Below are positions 11,533 to 24,400 of a stretch of DNA of 64,000 nt, one piece after another. The position numbers and the translations under genes were made by a program. The first letter of the stretch is position 1. Every line of letters starts with the position of its first letter. Origin of the DNA: Cyclina sinensis (Eukaryota; Mollusca; Bivalvia; Venerida; Veneridae); contig JAAONU010000001.1 in assembly GCA_012932295.1 (NCBI GenBank), positions 60,700,927-60,764,926 on the forward strand. Reading direction: 5' to 3'. The notes beneath the pieces were generated by a model. The model was not told where the DNA came from and did not search any database. It saw only the letters and a list, made by a program, of their open reading frames with translations.

Positions 11533-12910
11533 TCGCTTTAAGAAGCAGTTATTTTTTGAAAACAAAAATGTTCATGTACTGTAAGTAGCAAAAACACTTC
11601 TGTATTTAAGGAAGGGGAAAAAAGATATATCCAGTTCTAAAGTAGCAAATTTCTCCATATATATAAAAGTACTTTACACAATGATACCATGTATGATAGC
11701 ATTAAATAACTTGCTAAATCTTATATTTGAAATCAGAGAAGTAAAAAACAATTATTTTATTTTGTAAAGTTATTTTATTTCCTAAAAGTTCAACTAGTGT
11801 TATGCAATACTTGATGTAGTGTTGTGAAGAATTAGCTATTACTAAAGGGGTGAATGCAAAATAGTGATATCTTCAGCCCTTAGAACTTTTACATGTTCAC
11901 CCCTCAGTCTTTTCTGTATGAAATTTGTCAGTATGAGAAACACTTGATTTAATGTTACAGTGCAGAACAGTCATCAATTCTATAATGTTAAAAAGCGACT
12001 CTGTAATACTTTCTGAAGAGAAAGATTTTTAAATCAGAAAATTTTTTTATAGCTATAAGAATAAATTGAATCCAAGACTACCAGTGAAAATTACTAGAAG
12101 ACATATTCTGAAATTTGTAACGTGGTGTTTTATAGTATGTTTTGATCTTAACAGACAAGATAAAACAAAATGTTGACATTGTGCATATTCAGGAACTTTT
12201 TGTGGTCTTCACTGATGACAGATGGTTATTTTTAAAGAGTCAGGTTTGATATGATAGAATTTGTGACTGGTCTATATTGATTCCTTTATTTGTTAGTATT
12301 AAAGATACAGACTTTCTGTTAAAATAAATAATACTGAATGAAAGAGTTCTGTGGTTTCTTTATCCAGTGGGTGATTACAAAGCTTGAATTTATATATATA
12401 TGTCTTGAATAGAACATGGATAGTCATGGTGATCTGAATATAGGTATGTTTTTCAATGGTTTCTCAACAAGTATTCATTATTGTACTCAAACTGTGTTTA
12501 TATTTTCAAACAGAGCATTTTGAAGGAAACCTAGAAGGTCCAGTTCAGTGACTTTCCTATAATAAGGCAAAACTTGTCCTGTTTAATGACTCTGCCTGTC
12601 TCTATAAACCTGTCCTCAGTTACTGTCAAGATTCATACACCATGTATCAGGACGATGCTAGTCATCTACAAAACGTGCTATGTAGTAGAAGGTTCTTTCA
12701 ACATACAGGGCAACAACTTGGATGGATCTGCATTAAAAACAAGTTTAACAAGATAGCCAAGGAATAAGGTGATGAATATGTCTACTAGATATTGTAATAT
12801 TTAATACAGACTGGTTTAGGCTACCAGGTCCAATTGTCATGTCATGGTCATGCTTAGTGATATCAACATTGAGTTATATTTATAACTTTTTCAATTTGAG
12901 TTTATTTATT
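11533..12910. other. Non-coding stretch
   Basis: No gene was recognised. The open frame at 12574-12756 lacks splice context or domain similarity. Confidence 0.35.
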
Positions 12911-13152
12911 GTTGGTACCAGTTGCCCATATGACTGAAGCCACCTGCAGGGAATAGTTTTTTTATGTTCTGCGGGGATAGTGCAAGATACAGAAAACATC
13001 CCATTCCAGAGATACCCCTGGTTCTTTTGCATGCACCCTGATAAATGGGTCATCGGTTTAATGTCTCATCCAACAGAGAATTAGTAGTGGAGGAGCTGGG
13101 GATTGATCCCTTGATTAATCAGGTCAGTGCATTACCACTAGACCACTGACCC
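12911..13152 (-). mobile_element. tRNA-derived SINE, copy A
   Basis: The minus strand begins with a tRNA-like head at 13152: A box TGGTCTAGTGG and a B-box-like GGGATCAATCCC. It continues through a body shared with the copy at 51002-51291 (for example AGTGCAAGATACAGAAA and CATCCCATTCCAGAGA on the plus strand). The tail side on the plus strand is TTTATTTATT. TTTGAG on both sides (near 12895 and 13155) could be a decayed target duplication. Confidence 0.75.
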
Positions 13153-13205
13153 ACTTTGAGCAGTTTGCTCAAATTACTTCAATTTTTTTTTACACAAGGC
13201 CAATT

Positions 13206-14066
13206 CTGTAAGGAATCATGATATTTGCCCCCAAGACATTCCCCCCCCACACAGCCTTTAAATGTAACATTGTACATTTGCCCCCCCCCCCATGCCCCCC
13301 TAGGTGAAATATCACCTTGGACATTTGTCCCCCCCACCCCACGAAGATATATCACCTTGGACTTTTGTCAACCCCCCCACCCCGAAGAAATATCACCTTG
13401 GACATTTGGCCCCCCCCCCCATGAAGAAATATCACCTTGGACATTTGTACCCCCCCATGAAGAAATATCACCTTGGACATTTGTTCCCCACCCCACGAGG
13501 AAATATCGCCTTGGACATTTGTCCCCCCATCCCCCACGAAGAAATATCACCTTGGACATTTGGTCCTCAGTCTCAGTAGCAATATTACCAAGATAGGCTC
13601 TCTGTTGAATGACTGTGTTTTATTATTAAAAAAACAAACACATTATAAGTTTGCATGTTTATTGATAAAGAAATTTTAGAAAAAAACATAATTTATGCAT
13701 ATTCATTTTGCATTCAGAGAATTTTAATTTGCAGTAATTCCTTTCAACTTAAATGTATAAATATCAGATTATTCCTAAGTTCAGTTACTGTATCACAATG
13801 AACAAAACATTCAAATATTATCTAGCATTACAAATTTTAAACTTTAAAATTGCAATTGTTTTATTTAACAATATCCAGTGTTACATGTACTGTATATTCT
13901 GGGGGGAGGGGGGCAAATGTCCGTGGTAATATTTCTACTGAGAGGGGAGGGTCGGCGGGGGCAAATGTCCTAGGTGATATTTCTTTTGGGGGGCAAATCT
14001 CCAATAATACATTTAAAGACTGGGGGGCAAATGTCATGGGAGGCAAATGTCCCGGATTCATTCTGT
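13206..14066. repeat. Large inverted repeat of GC-rich minisatellite arrays
   Basis: The left arm holds seven ~39-bp units with ATCACCTTGGACATTTG followed by C runs (unit marks at 13311, 13351, 13392, 13431, 13467, 13505, 13546). The right arm (13890-14062) holds the reverse complement, G runs followed by GCAAATGTCC (13913, 13961, 13993, 14027, 14043). The outer ends also match inversely, including CCTTTAAATGTA against ACATTTAAAGAC. About 310 bp of AT-rich sequence separates the arms. The open frames on both strands here only reflect the repeat. Confidence 0.8.
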
Positions 14067-17000
14067 AATCAACTTAAGTCGCTATTTTCCTGCTTGTCCA
14101 GATAGACATTGCGCTCCTTGTTTCTGTTGCAGAAATCGTGTTAATATATATGTGTAACCTACAGATATTTATATTACTGGCAAAATCAGCTTTATCTCAT
14201 CAATGATGAATTTGAAATGACTGTTCTGCAACACAATGTATATTAAATGGTAACTGAGCTACTTAAAATGTTAAAACTTAATTAAGGTGCTTAGAAATTG
14301 AACAACCATTTCTTCACATTTCACTTTTTCTAACCAAATACTTTTCCTCCCATTGTTATTTAGGTCTTTGTCCTAACTTTGCTTTCCTATCCCTGTTACA
14401 GACATTACTCAGCGGAGTAACAAGCTAGTCAGATCACAGAAATGTAAATATTAAACAATGAAGAAACCCGAAAGATTATTGCATATTTACACATGACTGA
14501 ATGTTTTAAACAAGTCGGCTTAAATTGGAAACCTCTTGTAAGACACAGGATTGCTTCAAGAGCACTAGAAATTAATTTTAGAACTTTCAGTTGCCAAGTG
14601 CCTGCACGAGCATGGCAAAATCGCGTACCAGCCGCAGTCGTGATAATTCGTTCATTTTCGAAAATTTTCGTAATGGTATCCAGCTTCAAACATGCCTCCT
14701 TTTTTCTCCAATGGCGAATTTCAAAGAGCATCGCTGATGACGTCCCACCGGTATCTCCCATATTAACCAGGTTGCAATCTTGTAAGTCGACGTTGAAATC
14801 TACAAAACCAATCCAGCAAACTGAGCTCTTCTACTTCTTCATGTAAAGTCTTAGACTGGTGCCGAGAATTATTGTTGACCTTGACCTAATAAAAAAAAAA
14901 ATCTTCCTCAAAATATTTAAACTAGCTTCTGGGTTCCAACCCTGAAATCAATGTTTACTAAATTAACATCTAAAATGGTATCAACAAGTAATAAATAACA
15001 TTTTCGCAGTACCATTTGCTTAAAATTATTTGATTTTGCCCTCTAGAACACACCTGGTTCGGGTTTTTTTTTTTGACAAATTCGTTAACATACCGTGAAA
15101 GAAATCAGCTTTTAATTCTTTGTTCCATAGTAACCTACATACATATACTTTTCCAACAGGGACAGTTTTCCTATGAATAAATTGTATAATAGATTGCAGA
15201 TTCAATAAAAATGACGAAATCAACATATTTATCATCGTTTATTGATAAATGCTTTTAGCAACATCCTCTTATCGGAATCGATGTATCAATCCGCCCCGGA
15301 CAATGACCATGTCAACACCTTATTGCTTGAACAAGTCATAAAGATTTCCTGGCAGTTTCCGGTACTCGGGGCGTAATCAGACAGGTTTTATCACGGAATT
15401 CTGACAGATGTGTTTGCTTGAGAAAAACATTGCTGACCGTTTCTTATCCACTTGATATTTACTGGACATTTAAATATATCCCAAACGACAGTCTGTTTGA
15501 AATCAACGCCTTAGAAATTCGTTACTCTCAGATATGTTAGCCAAAACAAAAATCTCTGCAACAACAGATATACCAGAAAGTGTTTTAGCAGTCTAGTCAT
15601 TTGATTTACATCAAATACTCTTCAATACCGTGTTCGGCCGACTTCAGATAAGAATATATGTAAAATCGATCTTTTGCTATAAATAATGTTTACATTCCAA
15701 GAAAATTTTGTTAATTAACACTTACATGCAAACAAAAATGTGAAAAGGAAAACTACATATAGTTTCTCAAAGCTTAAATGCAGAAAGCTTACTCGTACGG
15801 TGCGGAATTCAATACATAGAAAAGGATTTGAATTTAAAATACTTCGGTGTTGCAGGCCGTATGACTCAGTGCAAGGAGAATTCTCTAAACAAATCAATCG
15901 TCGCGAATATTGGTGGAAATTTCCCCCGCCCAATGACAACTCGCGTGTCATATATAATAGTATGTATGAAATTCAATGAATCAGTCTGAAACGATTCGAC
16001 AAGAAAATGGAAGTTAATACTTTAGGTCGCGGCAAGATCACACAATTTGACGATTTGATGACAGCGATGTATTGATGCGCGTCAAGAAAACAGTTTTCCA
16101 ATCTATCACAGAACGGTAGAAAACATATCATACTTATTCTACGGTTTCATTGTTTCCGGCTGATGCAGGAAGATTCGAAAGTGAGAAGCGTTTGTCTGAC
16201 TCAGATTAATGTCGTCTGCCAACGACTGTTTCTATCGTAAAGAACAAGTTCCGACTTAAAGCATGAGAAGTTCACAGCATTCACCACATTTTTTTCAGAT
16301 CACATTTTTTCCATTGCATACGTTTCCAAGCTTGCTCGCTTTGAGGAAAATTATTCTGCTACAAGGCAAAACCTTTCAACAACAAAGAGATCATTGGACA
16401 CCTTCAGCTGATTTCAGTTATGTCGTCATTAGTCGTATGCGTCACTGTAATAAGCTTGAAGTGATTACATGTAATTTTTTATGCTTTTTCTTCAGTCACA
16501 TGAACGCTGGTACCATTCAAGCGTCTGGTGTAAGCAGACTGAATAAGTGCACGGGCATCTATTTGCCTTTAAGAATTATTAGTTTATTATCAGTTATCAC
16601 TTATCAGGCTTTTCAAAATTTACATATTTTAATAAAATTTATGAAGTGAAGATTTATATCGAAACTGCGTTAATATCATATCATTACAATAAATTCTGGT
16701 ACGAAAATTGCTACTGAGCCAGTGTTTTCTCGTTTACAACGAGATTCTTATGAATGGAATATTTTTGTTATTGCTCATACCGTATTTTCTAACATATCAA
16801 GTTCTATTTGTATATTTTCAAAGTATGTTAGAGTACTATGTGTTCCACCTATTGATATACGTGCCTATATCATGAGTATTTTTTAATCGTTTGTCTCTAA
16901 ACAACTGAAAATATCAACATGCATTTTACCTTTTCAAGTTTCACTTGCAAAGAAAAACATTCTGAACTTACATTATTCATGTATATGTCACGGCTATTCT

Positions 17001-17768
17001 TTTAACGATCATCTTTCATGGCAGAAATTGTCGTTTCTTACTTTTTTAATAAATTTAGGTCTTCCAAAGGTCTTTTGACTACCACGTGATCGTGGCTTAT
17101 TTGCATTTAGTAGATAAATCATTGAATTGTAGAACATCTTGGTGTTTCTTGCAGATTTGTAGAGATGGGGTTGTATTTAGCTGTTTGAGTAATAGTAATG
17201 TTAAATACTGTTATTAGTATGTTTATCCTTTGTATGTGATACTGGAAATTTAACAGTCATTGTTGAGACCATAAAAATAGTAACAATAACGGCTTACTTG
17301 ATACATGCACGAGGTAATTGTTAGGATTACCCAAGGTTCTCCGATAGACAGTATAACAGCATGGTAATAATAAGCGGCATTTTGCCAGCTTACCCGACAG
17401 TTTAAAAAACGCAGATTAGGAGACAGTCAATAGTTAGCTGCTACAATGCTTTGATTTTACTTGTTGAACAAATGCTTGTGTATTCGATTGATATGGTAGA
17501 ACTGAGCTATGAGGTTCCAAAATAAAAACTTAGACATAACTGACCTGAAAAAAAGAAAGAAAAAGAACAAAAAAACTTCAGTTCAGTTACTTTCGATCCT
17601 CTTTGAAACCCTTGAAACTACGTATACCCCAAGAAGGCTCACATGAACGATCTACAATAGTCTATGGTTTAACTATGAATTGACAATTGTCCGAACTAAC
17701 ACAGGGCACAAAAACTTAGTTCCTAGCCTTTTAGCCTTTTAGAATTTTAACATTACACTTAAAAAGGT

Positions 17769-17770
<2 letters not shown>
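14067..17770. other. Unassigned stretch with higher CpG content
   Basis: No gene could be supported. Between about 14580 and 14800 and again 15280-16250 CpG is more frequent than in neighbouring DNA, and a CRE-like TGACGTCC lies near 14736. Overlapping open frames on both strands at 14429-14846 have no recognisable domain, so a regulatory region or unknown exon is possible. Confidence 0.3.

Positions 17771-17820
<50 letters not shown>
17771..17820. repeat. (CT)25 microsatellite
   Basis: An uninterrupted run of CT dinucleotides for 50 bp, followed by TTTAAAG. Confidence 0.95.
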
Positions 17821-17825
<5 letters not shown>

Positions 17826-19479
17826 AGACCATGAATTTAGACGGTTGCAAACATATTTTTATTTGTATAGTAAACTATAGCCATTGAAATTAAGTTACAT
17901 TTTCCGTCGAAATTGCTTGATTAATTTGACATTCGGCAGACGACAATCGTACTTCAAATGTTGAAATTACCCAAATGTTCAACAAATGACCACTTGACCA
18001 ATCTTAACAGCTTTGTATTATCCAGTTTGATAGTCTCTGCCACTCAATTCTTCAAATTGTTTTCAAGTATTACAAATATTTCTATTTTGGCGACACAGAT
18101 CATTCGCCTAGTCAGCTCATTCAATAACGTACTTGAGACAAGAAAACAGAAATAAAAGATTGTGAGGTGTCCCAATCAGGGTTTACAGGCTGTCTTATCG
18201 GTAAATACGTCAAATTTCAAGTGTCGCAAACAGTTTAAGTATACATCCAAGTATAGTTTTAATGTCTCAGTTTGTTCATTGAAGGGGTATGTATTTGAAC
18301 CGTATTAAGAAAGTGTGAAGTGCTCTTTAGATAGATGTGTAGATCTATTACACTAAACTTGTCATTTTGTCGCCAGCTATTGCTTTAATCGTGAAATAAA
18401 CTGTGTCAGAGAAAATAAAGGTAAAGACATGGCGCCAGACGACATCTTTTTTTCGAAATATTCGTGCGCATTTTATATACTTCCTTTAAAACAGTAACCC
18501 CGGCGATCTATGTCGCAAGATACAAGTTAGAGAATGCTGCGCTAGCAACACATGCTGCAATCGACACCACTTAGCTAAGGTTCGAATCTTTAGTCTGCGT
18601 ATATAGGCATGTAAAAAGCGGTTAAAAACAACTTTAGGTTACGTATACCATATTATGAAAGGGAAAAGAACACAGAAATGATAGAGAAAATTATAATACT
18701 TTTGTTACTTATTTAATTCACACCTTTTAATACCAGTTTATTCAAATTTTATTTAAAAAATCATTTCTGTTTTCAATATAAATACCTGCAGGCACACTTG
18801 AAAAGTTTAAATGGTTTATTTGAAACAGAATCTCGATTTTTACTTTTTGCATTTACACACTTGTCATCGTAGTAAAAACTACTCAGAATCCCGTCTCCAA
18901 AATCGGATGAAAAGTGACTTGAACATCAATAAATTTGCATAAATATTAAGTTAAAACATCCTGTACTGTTTACTACGAAAATAGACACTTTCTGTTGACA
19001 GTTGGGCGTTGAAATCACGCCCCGTTCTCGTTCTGCAGCTTTTCAAACCAGCTTAAATTGTATGGGTAGCAGGCGAGATTCATTTAATCAAAAATGAAGA
19101 TTAAGCACGGGTATGTTTCGCACTGGCGCCCCGCGTCTTCGGGTGCTTGACATGGTCATTAACTCGAACCCGAGCCCTTCACTTAACAGCGTTGCCATAT
19201 AGAAAATGTCTATTTTAGGAAAATAATTTGTAACCAAATAGGAGATGAATCCACTTTATTTTCAACTCCAGCGTTTGTTGTTTCAACTGAACTGAGGACT
19301 TCCCACGAATAAAAACTCTCTTTTGCAAAATTAGGTAAACAATGTTTTCGATTTTCAGCAATTTGTATTTTGTCCTTATAATATGGGCAAAATTGCTCTT
19401 CCGCTTGTGTCTTTCTAGGAGATCTATTTAAACCACATGCCTTATGTTTTTTCCACTTTTTTGCTCTTTCTCATTCTTA
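17821..19479. other. Non-coding stretch
   Basis: No exon or repeat family was recognised. The open frame at 17958-18155 is short and lacks features of a known protein. Confidence 0.35.

Positions 19480-19512
<33 letters not shown>
19480..19512. repeat. (TTA)n microsatellite
   Basis: About eleven ATT/TTA trinucleotides in a row. Confidence 0.9.
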
Positions 19513-19513
<1 letters not shown>

Positions 19514-19551
19514 ACATGCCTAAAAATTTGAAAAAAAATGATTTAAGTAAA

Positions 19552-19750
19552 TGAACAAATAAATGAATTAATGAAAATGTTTATATATGGATTGATGGAT
19601 GGCAGGAAAAAAATGAAGCCATACAAGAATGAAGAAAGAAATTAATGAATTTATAAATCATCAATGAGTAAAGAAAGAAAAGGACGGGCGAATGAATGAA
19701 CGAAGAAACGAACAAATATAAAAGAAGGGATAAATGAATGAAACAGTCGA
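19552..19750. repeat. Degenerate AATG/GAAC tetranucleotide tract
   Basis: AATGAATGAACGAAGAAACG-like purine-rich tetranucleotide repeats, interrupted and diverged. Composition resembles the larger tract at 37432-37780. Confidence 0.65.
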
Positions 19751-21410
19751 ATGAAGTAAACTACTTTGGAATAAACCACTATATTTGTAAACATTTATCA
19801 TTTTCTTGCCTTTGTTCGTTCAGTTTTCGTTTTTAGTGTCCCTCGTCTGTTCGACGTCATTATTTTATTTTTTCTTAGAATGCTTTTATAGGTAACACAG
19901 ACGAAAATTTCACAATTAAGAAGTTTTTTTTTGTTTTCTTTTCTTTTTTTAATGTCATGAAATGTAAGAATGTTTCTACCACACGCGGAAAAGTGGTGCC
20001 GTAGTGTTGATAAAAGCAATGAAAAATTCCGGGGTATGTTGATTTTCTTGTAAATACAACACCAATTTGTAAAATGTTGGCAAGATCTACACTGCTCTAA
20101 GGAAGTTAAACTCATTAGTAATTGTTAAACGGCATATGGTAGCGATGTTAGGTGGAGGAATTCTGAAGGAAACGTGTTACAAATCATAAACAGCAGGTCA
20201 AAACGGACAAATACCTGACATGAATGTAATTCATTCACTTTTCGATCATTAATTACTTTTCTATGTTGAGTTCCGTAACATTGCGTCCCTGTGCGACGTC
20301 TGGAAAAATAATACATGTCTGTATTCGAGTAGTGTAATACAAGTGTTCGCTCTTTTTAACAATAATTAGAGAAAAAAAGAACGATAAATAATTTGAACCG
20401 ATTCTATTATTAATGACTTACTTAATACATTTTTTACGAAACACATTAATTTTTATTTCTGCGGTGTATTTATCAAAATCTGTACACATTTTCCATGGGC
20501 TGGTGTTATGGCAAGAGGTCATTTTCTATAACCCAGCAAAGGACATCTTTAGGGAACAGGTGATGATTCTGAAGAGTTTCGCCGGATGTCTGGTACGTCT
20601 GGGAGTAAACACATACAAATAACGTCTGGTCCCATGAATCCATTTATAACGGTTGAATTGAAAATTCCAGTGCGATTTCTTTCAACTACAAACACCATTG
20701 GAAAGGCCAGGCTGTGTTATTTTAAGGTGGTTTTAAATCTATACAGAACTTTCAATGAGAATATAAAAATAGTGCGCTGTAAAGAGTTGGTCACTTAAGA
20801 GAGGTGTCATTCGGGGAAATGGTGGGGGGTGCCGTTTTAAATGCAGAGACTTGGCAATATTTTCATTTTTTACCGTCATAATGAGATAATGCTGATTAAG
20901 TTAATTGTATCACCACAGAAAGAAAATTACTTGACAACATTCATGTTGTAAATATTTTGTTTTAAAAGAGATATTTTTTTGTATTTATCTTTCAGAATGA
21001 GATAAAAATATTCAACTTTTGATAATTATCAATTTTCTTAAATAATTGAAAATAATACTGGTGTTGCCTCTGAGTGTTAGGATTTTTAAATGCAACTGTT
21101 TGGTTTTAATAAACATGCAAATAAAATACGCAGGACTGCGTTAAAGAAAATTTTGTTGGTTTATTATATATTATCCAGGGAACAACAAGTCTGTCATTGT
21201 GCATAACACTGAGAGACATTTGTTTCGTGACAATTATTTTTCAACCTGAAAAGCAAATGAAATAGATATAGGACAGAGTGACAGAAAAATATTTTTGTGT
21301 TTGTGATGTGTCCTCGAGGATAGTCACCGAGGAAAGATAATCACTTTTCATAGAATGTTTTGACAAATCTCATTGACGTTTCTGACTTCCATAAAAAAGT
21401 GTGTAGAGAA
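19751..21410. other. Non-coding stretch
   Basis: No gene or repeat family was recognised. Open frames of 60-105 codons on both strands overlap each other and look random. Confidence 0.35.
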
Positions 21411-21485
21411 ATAGTGGTCTAGGTGTAGAACGTTTAATTCCCGATCCGGACGTTGCAGGTTCGAATCCCAACAGGGAATAGAGTC
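21411..21485 (+). repeat. tRNA-like SINE fragment
   Basis: A perfect B box GGTTCGAATCC lies at 21458-21468, preceded by an A-box-like TAGTGGTCTAGG about 45 bp upstream. This spacing is typical of Pol III internal promoters. The stems do not fold into a convincing tRNA. Confidence 0.5.
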
Positions 21486-24400
21486 TCAAGTACTGTATTA
21501 TAATCCGAGCGGGATTGATGTAACTTGCAAGTTGTTTGGATGTGAAATAAATAAGTTATTAACAGAAGTAGTATCATCTACGCCAAGACAGATGATAAAA
21601 ACTATGACTAGAACGGTGTACTCTAGTCTAAGGATAACGTAATTATCCATTAAAAAAAAAATATAGATGTTACACTACGTTAGGAAAGCATGGCGTGAAT
21701 CAAGAAATCAACAAATCGACATGTAACAGAACAAAAATATGGTCGATAAATATTTTGGTATTTTTAACAGATATTTGCAAGATTCCTTTTTGAGATTTTA
21801 GAGTGGTTTTCTCAATCCATCTCTGTCTTACACCACATTTCGTCAAACACATGCTGCATCACTGCAGAAAAAAAAATAAATAAATAAAAACAAAAGCAAA
21901 AAAAAAAAATTGTAGCTCGGCTTTCTTCTCATTGCTGATACAAGTTAACAAAGAAACTTCGTATATCTAAAATTCCGTATCGGTCAATACATCTCAATGA
22001 ATACATATGCCCAAATTCTACATTTCAATTGCCGCCAGATAATCTTACGCCAAAGTTTTCATGGGACAATTACTGATACATTGGTTTAACTTGCCGACTT
22101 GTAACGGAGAAACCCGCCTGACCCTTGACATTCAAAGTTTCGGTTAATCGATGCTATAAACATCACAGATATAACAACCTCCCTTAAGACTAATATTTCT
22201 TAAACACACTCTTTTTAAACCAGAGGAGTATCATTTAACTATGCTCAAATAATTTAATGAAATGAATATCTGTCATTTATGTAGCATCTTTTGAAATATC
22301 TCCATCATAAGTATAAAATGCCATTCTATTTTTTGAATCGACTTCCGCAGTTATTTCATTCATGAGGTAGATTTTTACATTTCAAGGTTTTATCTTATGT
22401 TTATCTTATCAGGTTTCGTTTGATTGTCTTTTTTTCTACAAATTAAGCCATTCACGAAAAGACGAACATGCAACAAGAACTAAAAATTCCGGCCAATGTC
22501 GGCACAAGATATAGCTGCATAAATGATACTCTATACTGTTTATAGGGATTTAAGGAGATAGTGTAGCTCGGTGGTTAAGCCGAGAGACAATGAAATAATA
22601 GTGATTTAGTTAGAGCTTGAAAGCAAAACTTTGGCAAGATTGCGGAGCAGTGGAGTGCAAACGACTTGTAAAGCAAGTGTTGCAGATCTGAATCACTCTT
22701 CTAATAAATGTACTGCTTATGGTCTTTTTTTGAAAGAGCTTTCAACAAAGTCTCTTGACCTTTCTACCATTAATAGTTCAATACACTGAGCACTATAAAG
22801 AACCCGGGGAACTCTCTGAAACTGAGAAATCTTACGTCCCAAGCACCATCACCCATTCACCTGCAATAGATATCTTTGAGACCGTTAGTCATAAGGAAAA
22901 CTGGTTTCAACGATAAATTTGATTCATATGTATGCTGGAAGTAAACAGAAGAATGTAGAAAATTTACATACACAGAATCTTGTTGTAAACTTTCATCTTC
23001 ACAGTAAGTTAGTTAATTTTCCAAGCACTGTGACTAAGAGTTGTTATTGTTGTTGTTTTAACTATTTCTATATCACATTTTCCTGGAAAATATGATCAAA
23101 TAAGCTGATCTCTCGGACACAATAAAATGTCGAATACATATTGGGTTACAGCGTACAAATAACTAATCATGAAAATGAAATATAATGATTACCTTGTGTT
23201 TACATTGTTCTAAATAAAAGCTGGATAATTATGATAATGGACTGATTATCATATTTCCAGCTGGGGCAAAATGAGCCCATGGATAATAAATGGGTTGGGG
23301 CCTGATAACTTCCTGTAGGTACTGGGGCCAATTTATACTATACAATCTTTTAAATCGGAAACAGTATCTCAAAATTGAATACCAAAGTTTTTATACGATG
23401 CCTACTTTGATAGTCCTAATATTGACGTCTTAATTTCCGAAGGGTCGATCTAAATAATTTCGAAACTTTACTTTAATCGGCCAGGTAACTGAGTACTTTA
23501 ACATTTTAGTATAAGCTTGCAGTCTTCAAGAAGTACAAATGTCTACAGATGTACTTGATTGTAGTGATAAAAGGATAAATTTGTTTAAAAAGGAAGTATT
23601 TAAGGCTCTAGGATGAAATAAATCCTCAATTTAAAAAATGATTGAATGTCCACTTTCTTTATCATAAAGATTATCACCTTTTTGTCAGGTGTTCTATGTT
23701 TCTGTTATGTATTTTTATGTAAGTATTACTCAGTGTTAAATTCATATTTCACGTTTGTTTATCTTCCCTATGCCTGGCGAATAGGCTTGAAAAGTGTCTG
23801 TCACTAACTCAGTTGTCGTTAATTCTGTCATAGAGCAGAGTCACGACGACTGTCTGCAACATTTTACACATCCTCTATTACACACTGGAAGTAAACCGTT
23901 CAACGCTTTAATAGTGCACTCTTGAGGATAAAAATGTTTTCGAGAGTGATCTTGTCTGGATATTGGGTTTTAAAACTGGCTGTGGAATTCATTCAAATAT
24001 ACGAACACTCACATAAATGGAACAGAAATATTCCGACCTATCCGTCTCAAGCAACCTCAACCGAGTTGAAGTTTATTTTGGTGCGATTATTGAAGTTACT
24101 GCGCCCTCTGCTGGAACACTTTGTACACACAATGAAGTATTGTTTCATGCTGCCTTTTCTAAACACATTTTAATATACAAAAATCACACTTACCTATTAT
24201 ATTTATTTTCAACAGTAAGCAGCACTGACAATAAATTCTCACTAACCGTTTGAAGTAGATTGTCTGCAATTCAATGATGCGCCAACAATCATTGAGGAGT
24301 GGTAGTTTCGAATCCGCGCTTATCCAATTAACAATAGGCTGCTTTGTTCACAGATAGATAAAACATGACTTCTTGACATAAGATACATATTGAAGTCTTA

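Noticed and set aside
13225..13679. Overlapping Pro/His/Trp-rich frames on both strands
   Set aside because: They only reflect the 39-bp GC-rich units and occur in many frames at once.
14429..14846. Overlapping 110- and 117-codon frames on opposite strands
   Set aside because: No recognisable domain, no clear splice sites or poly(A) signal; kept only as a note on CpG content.
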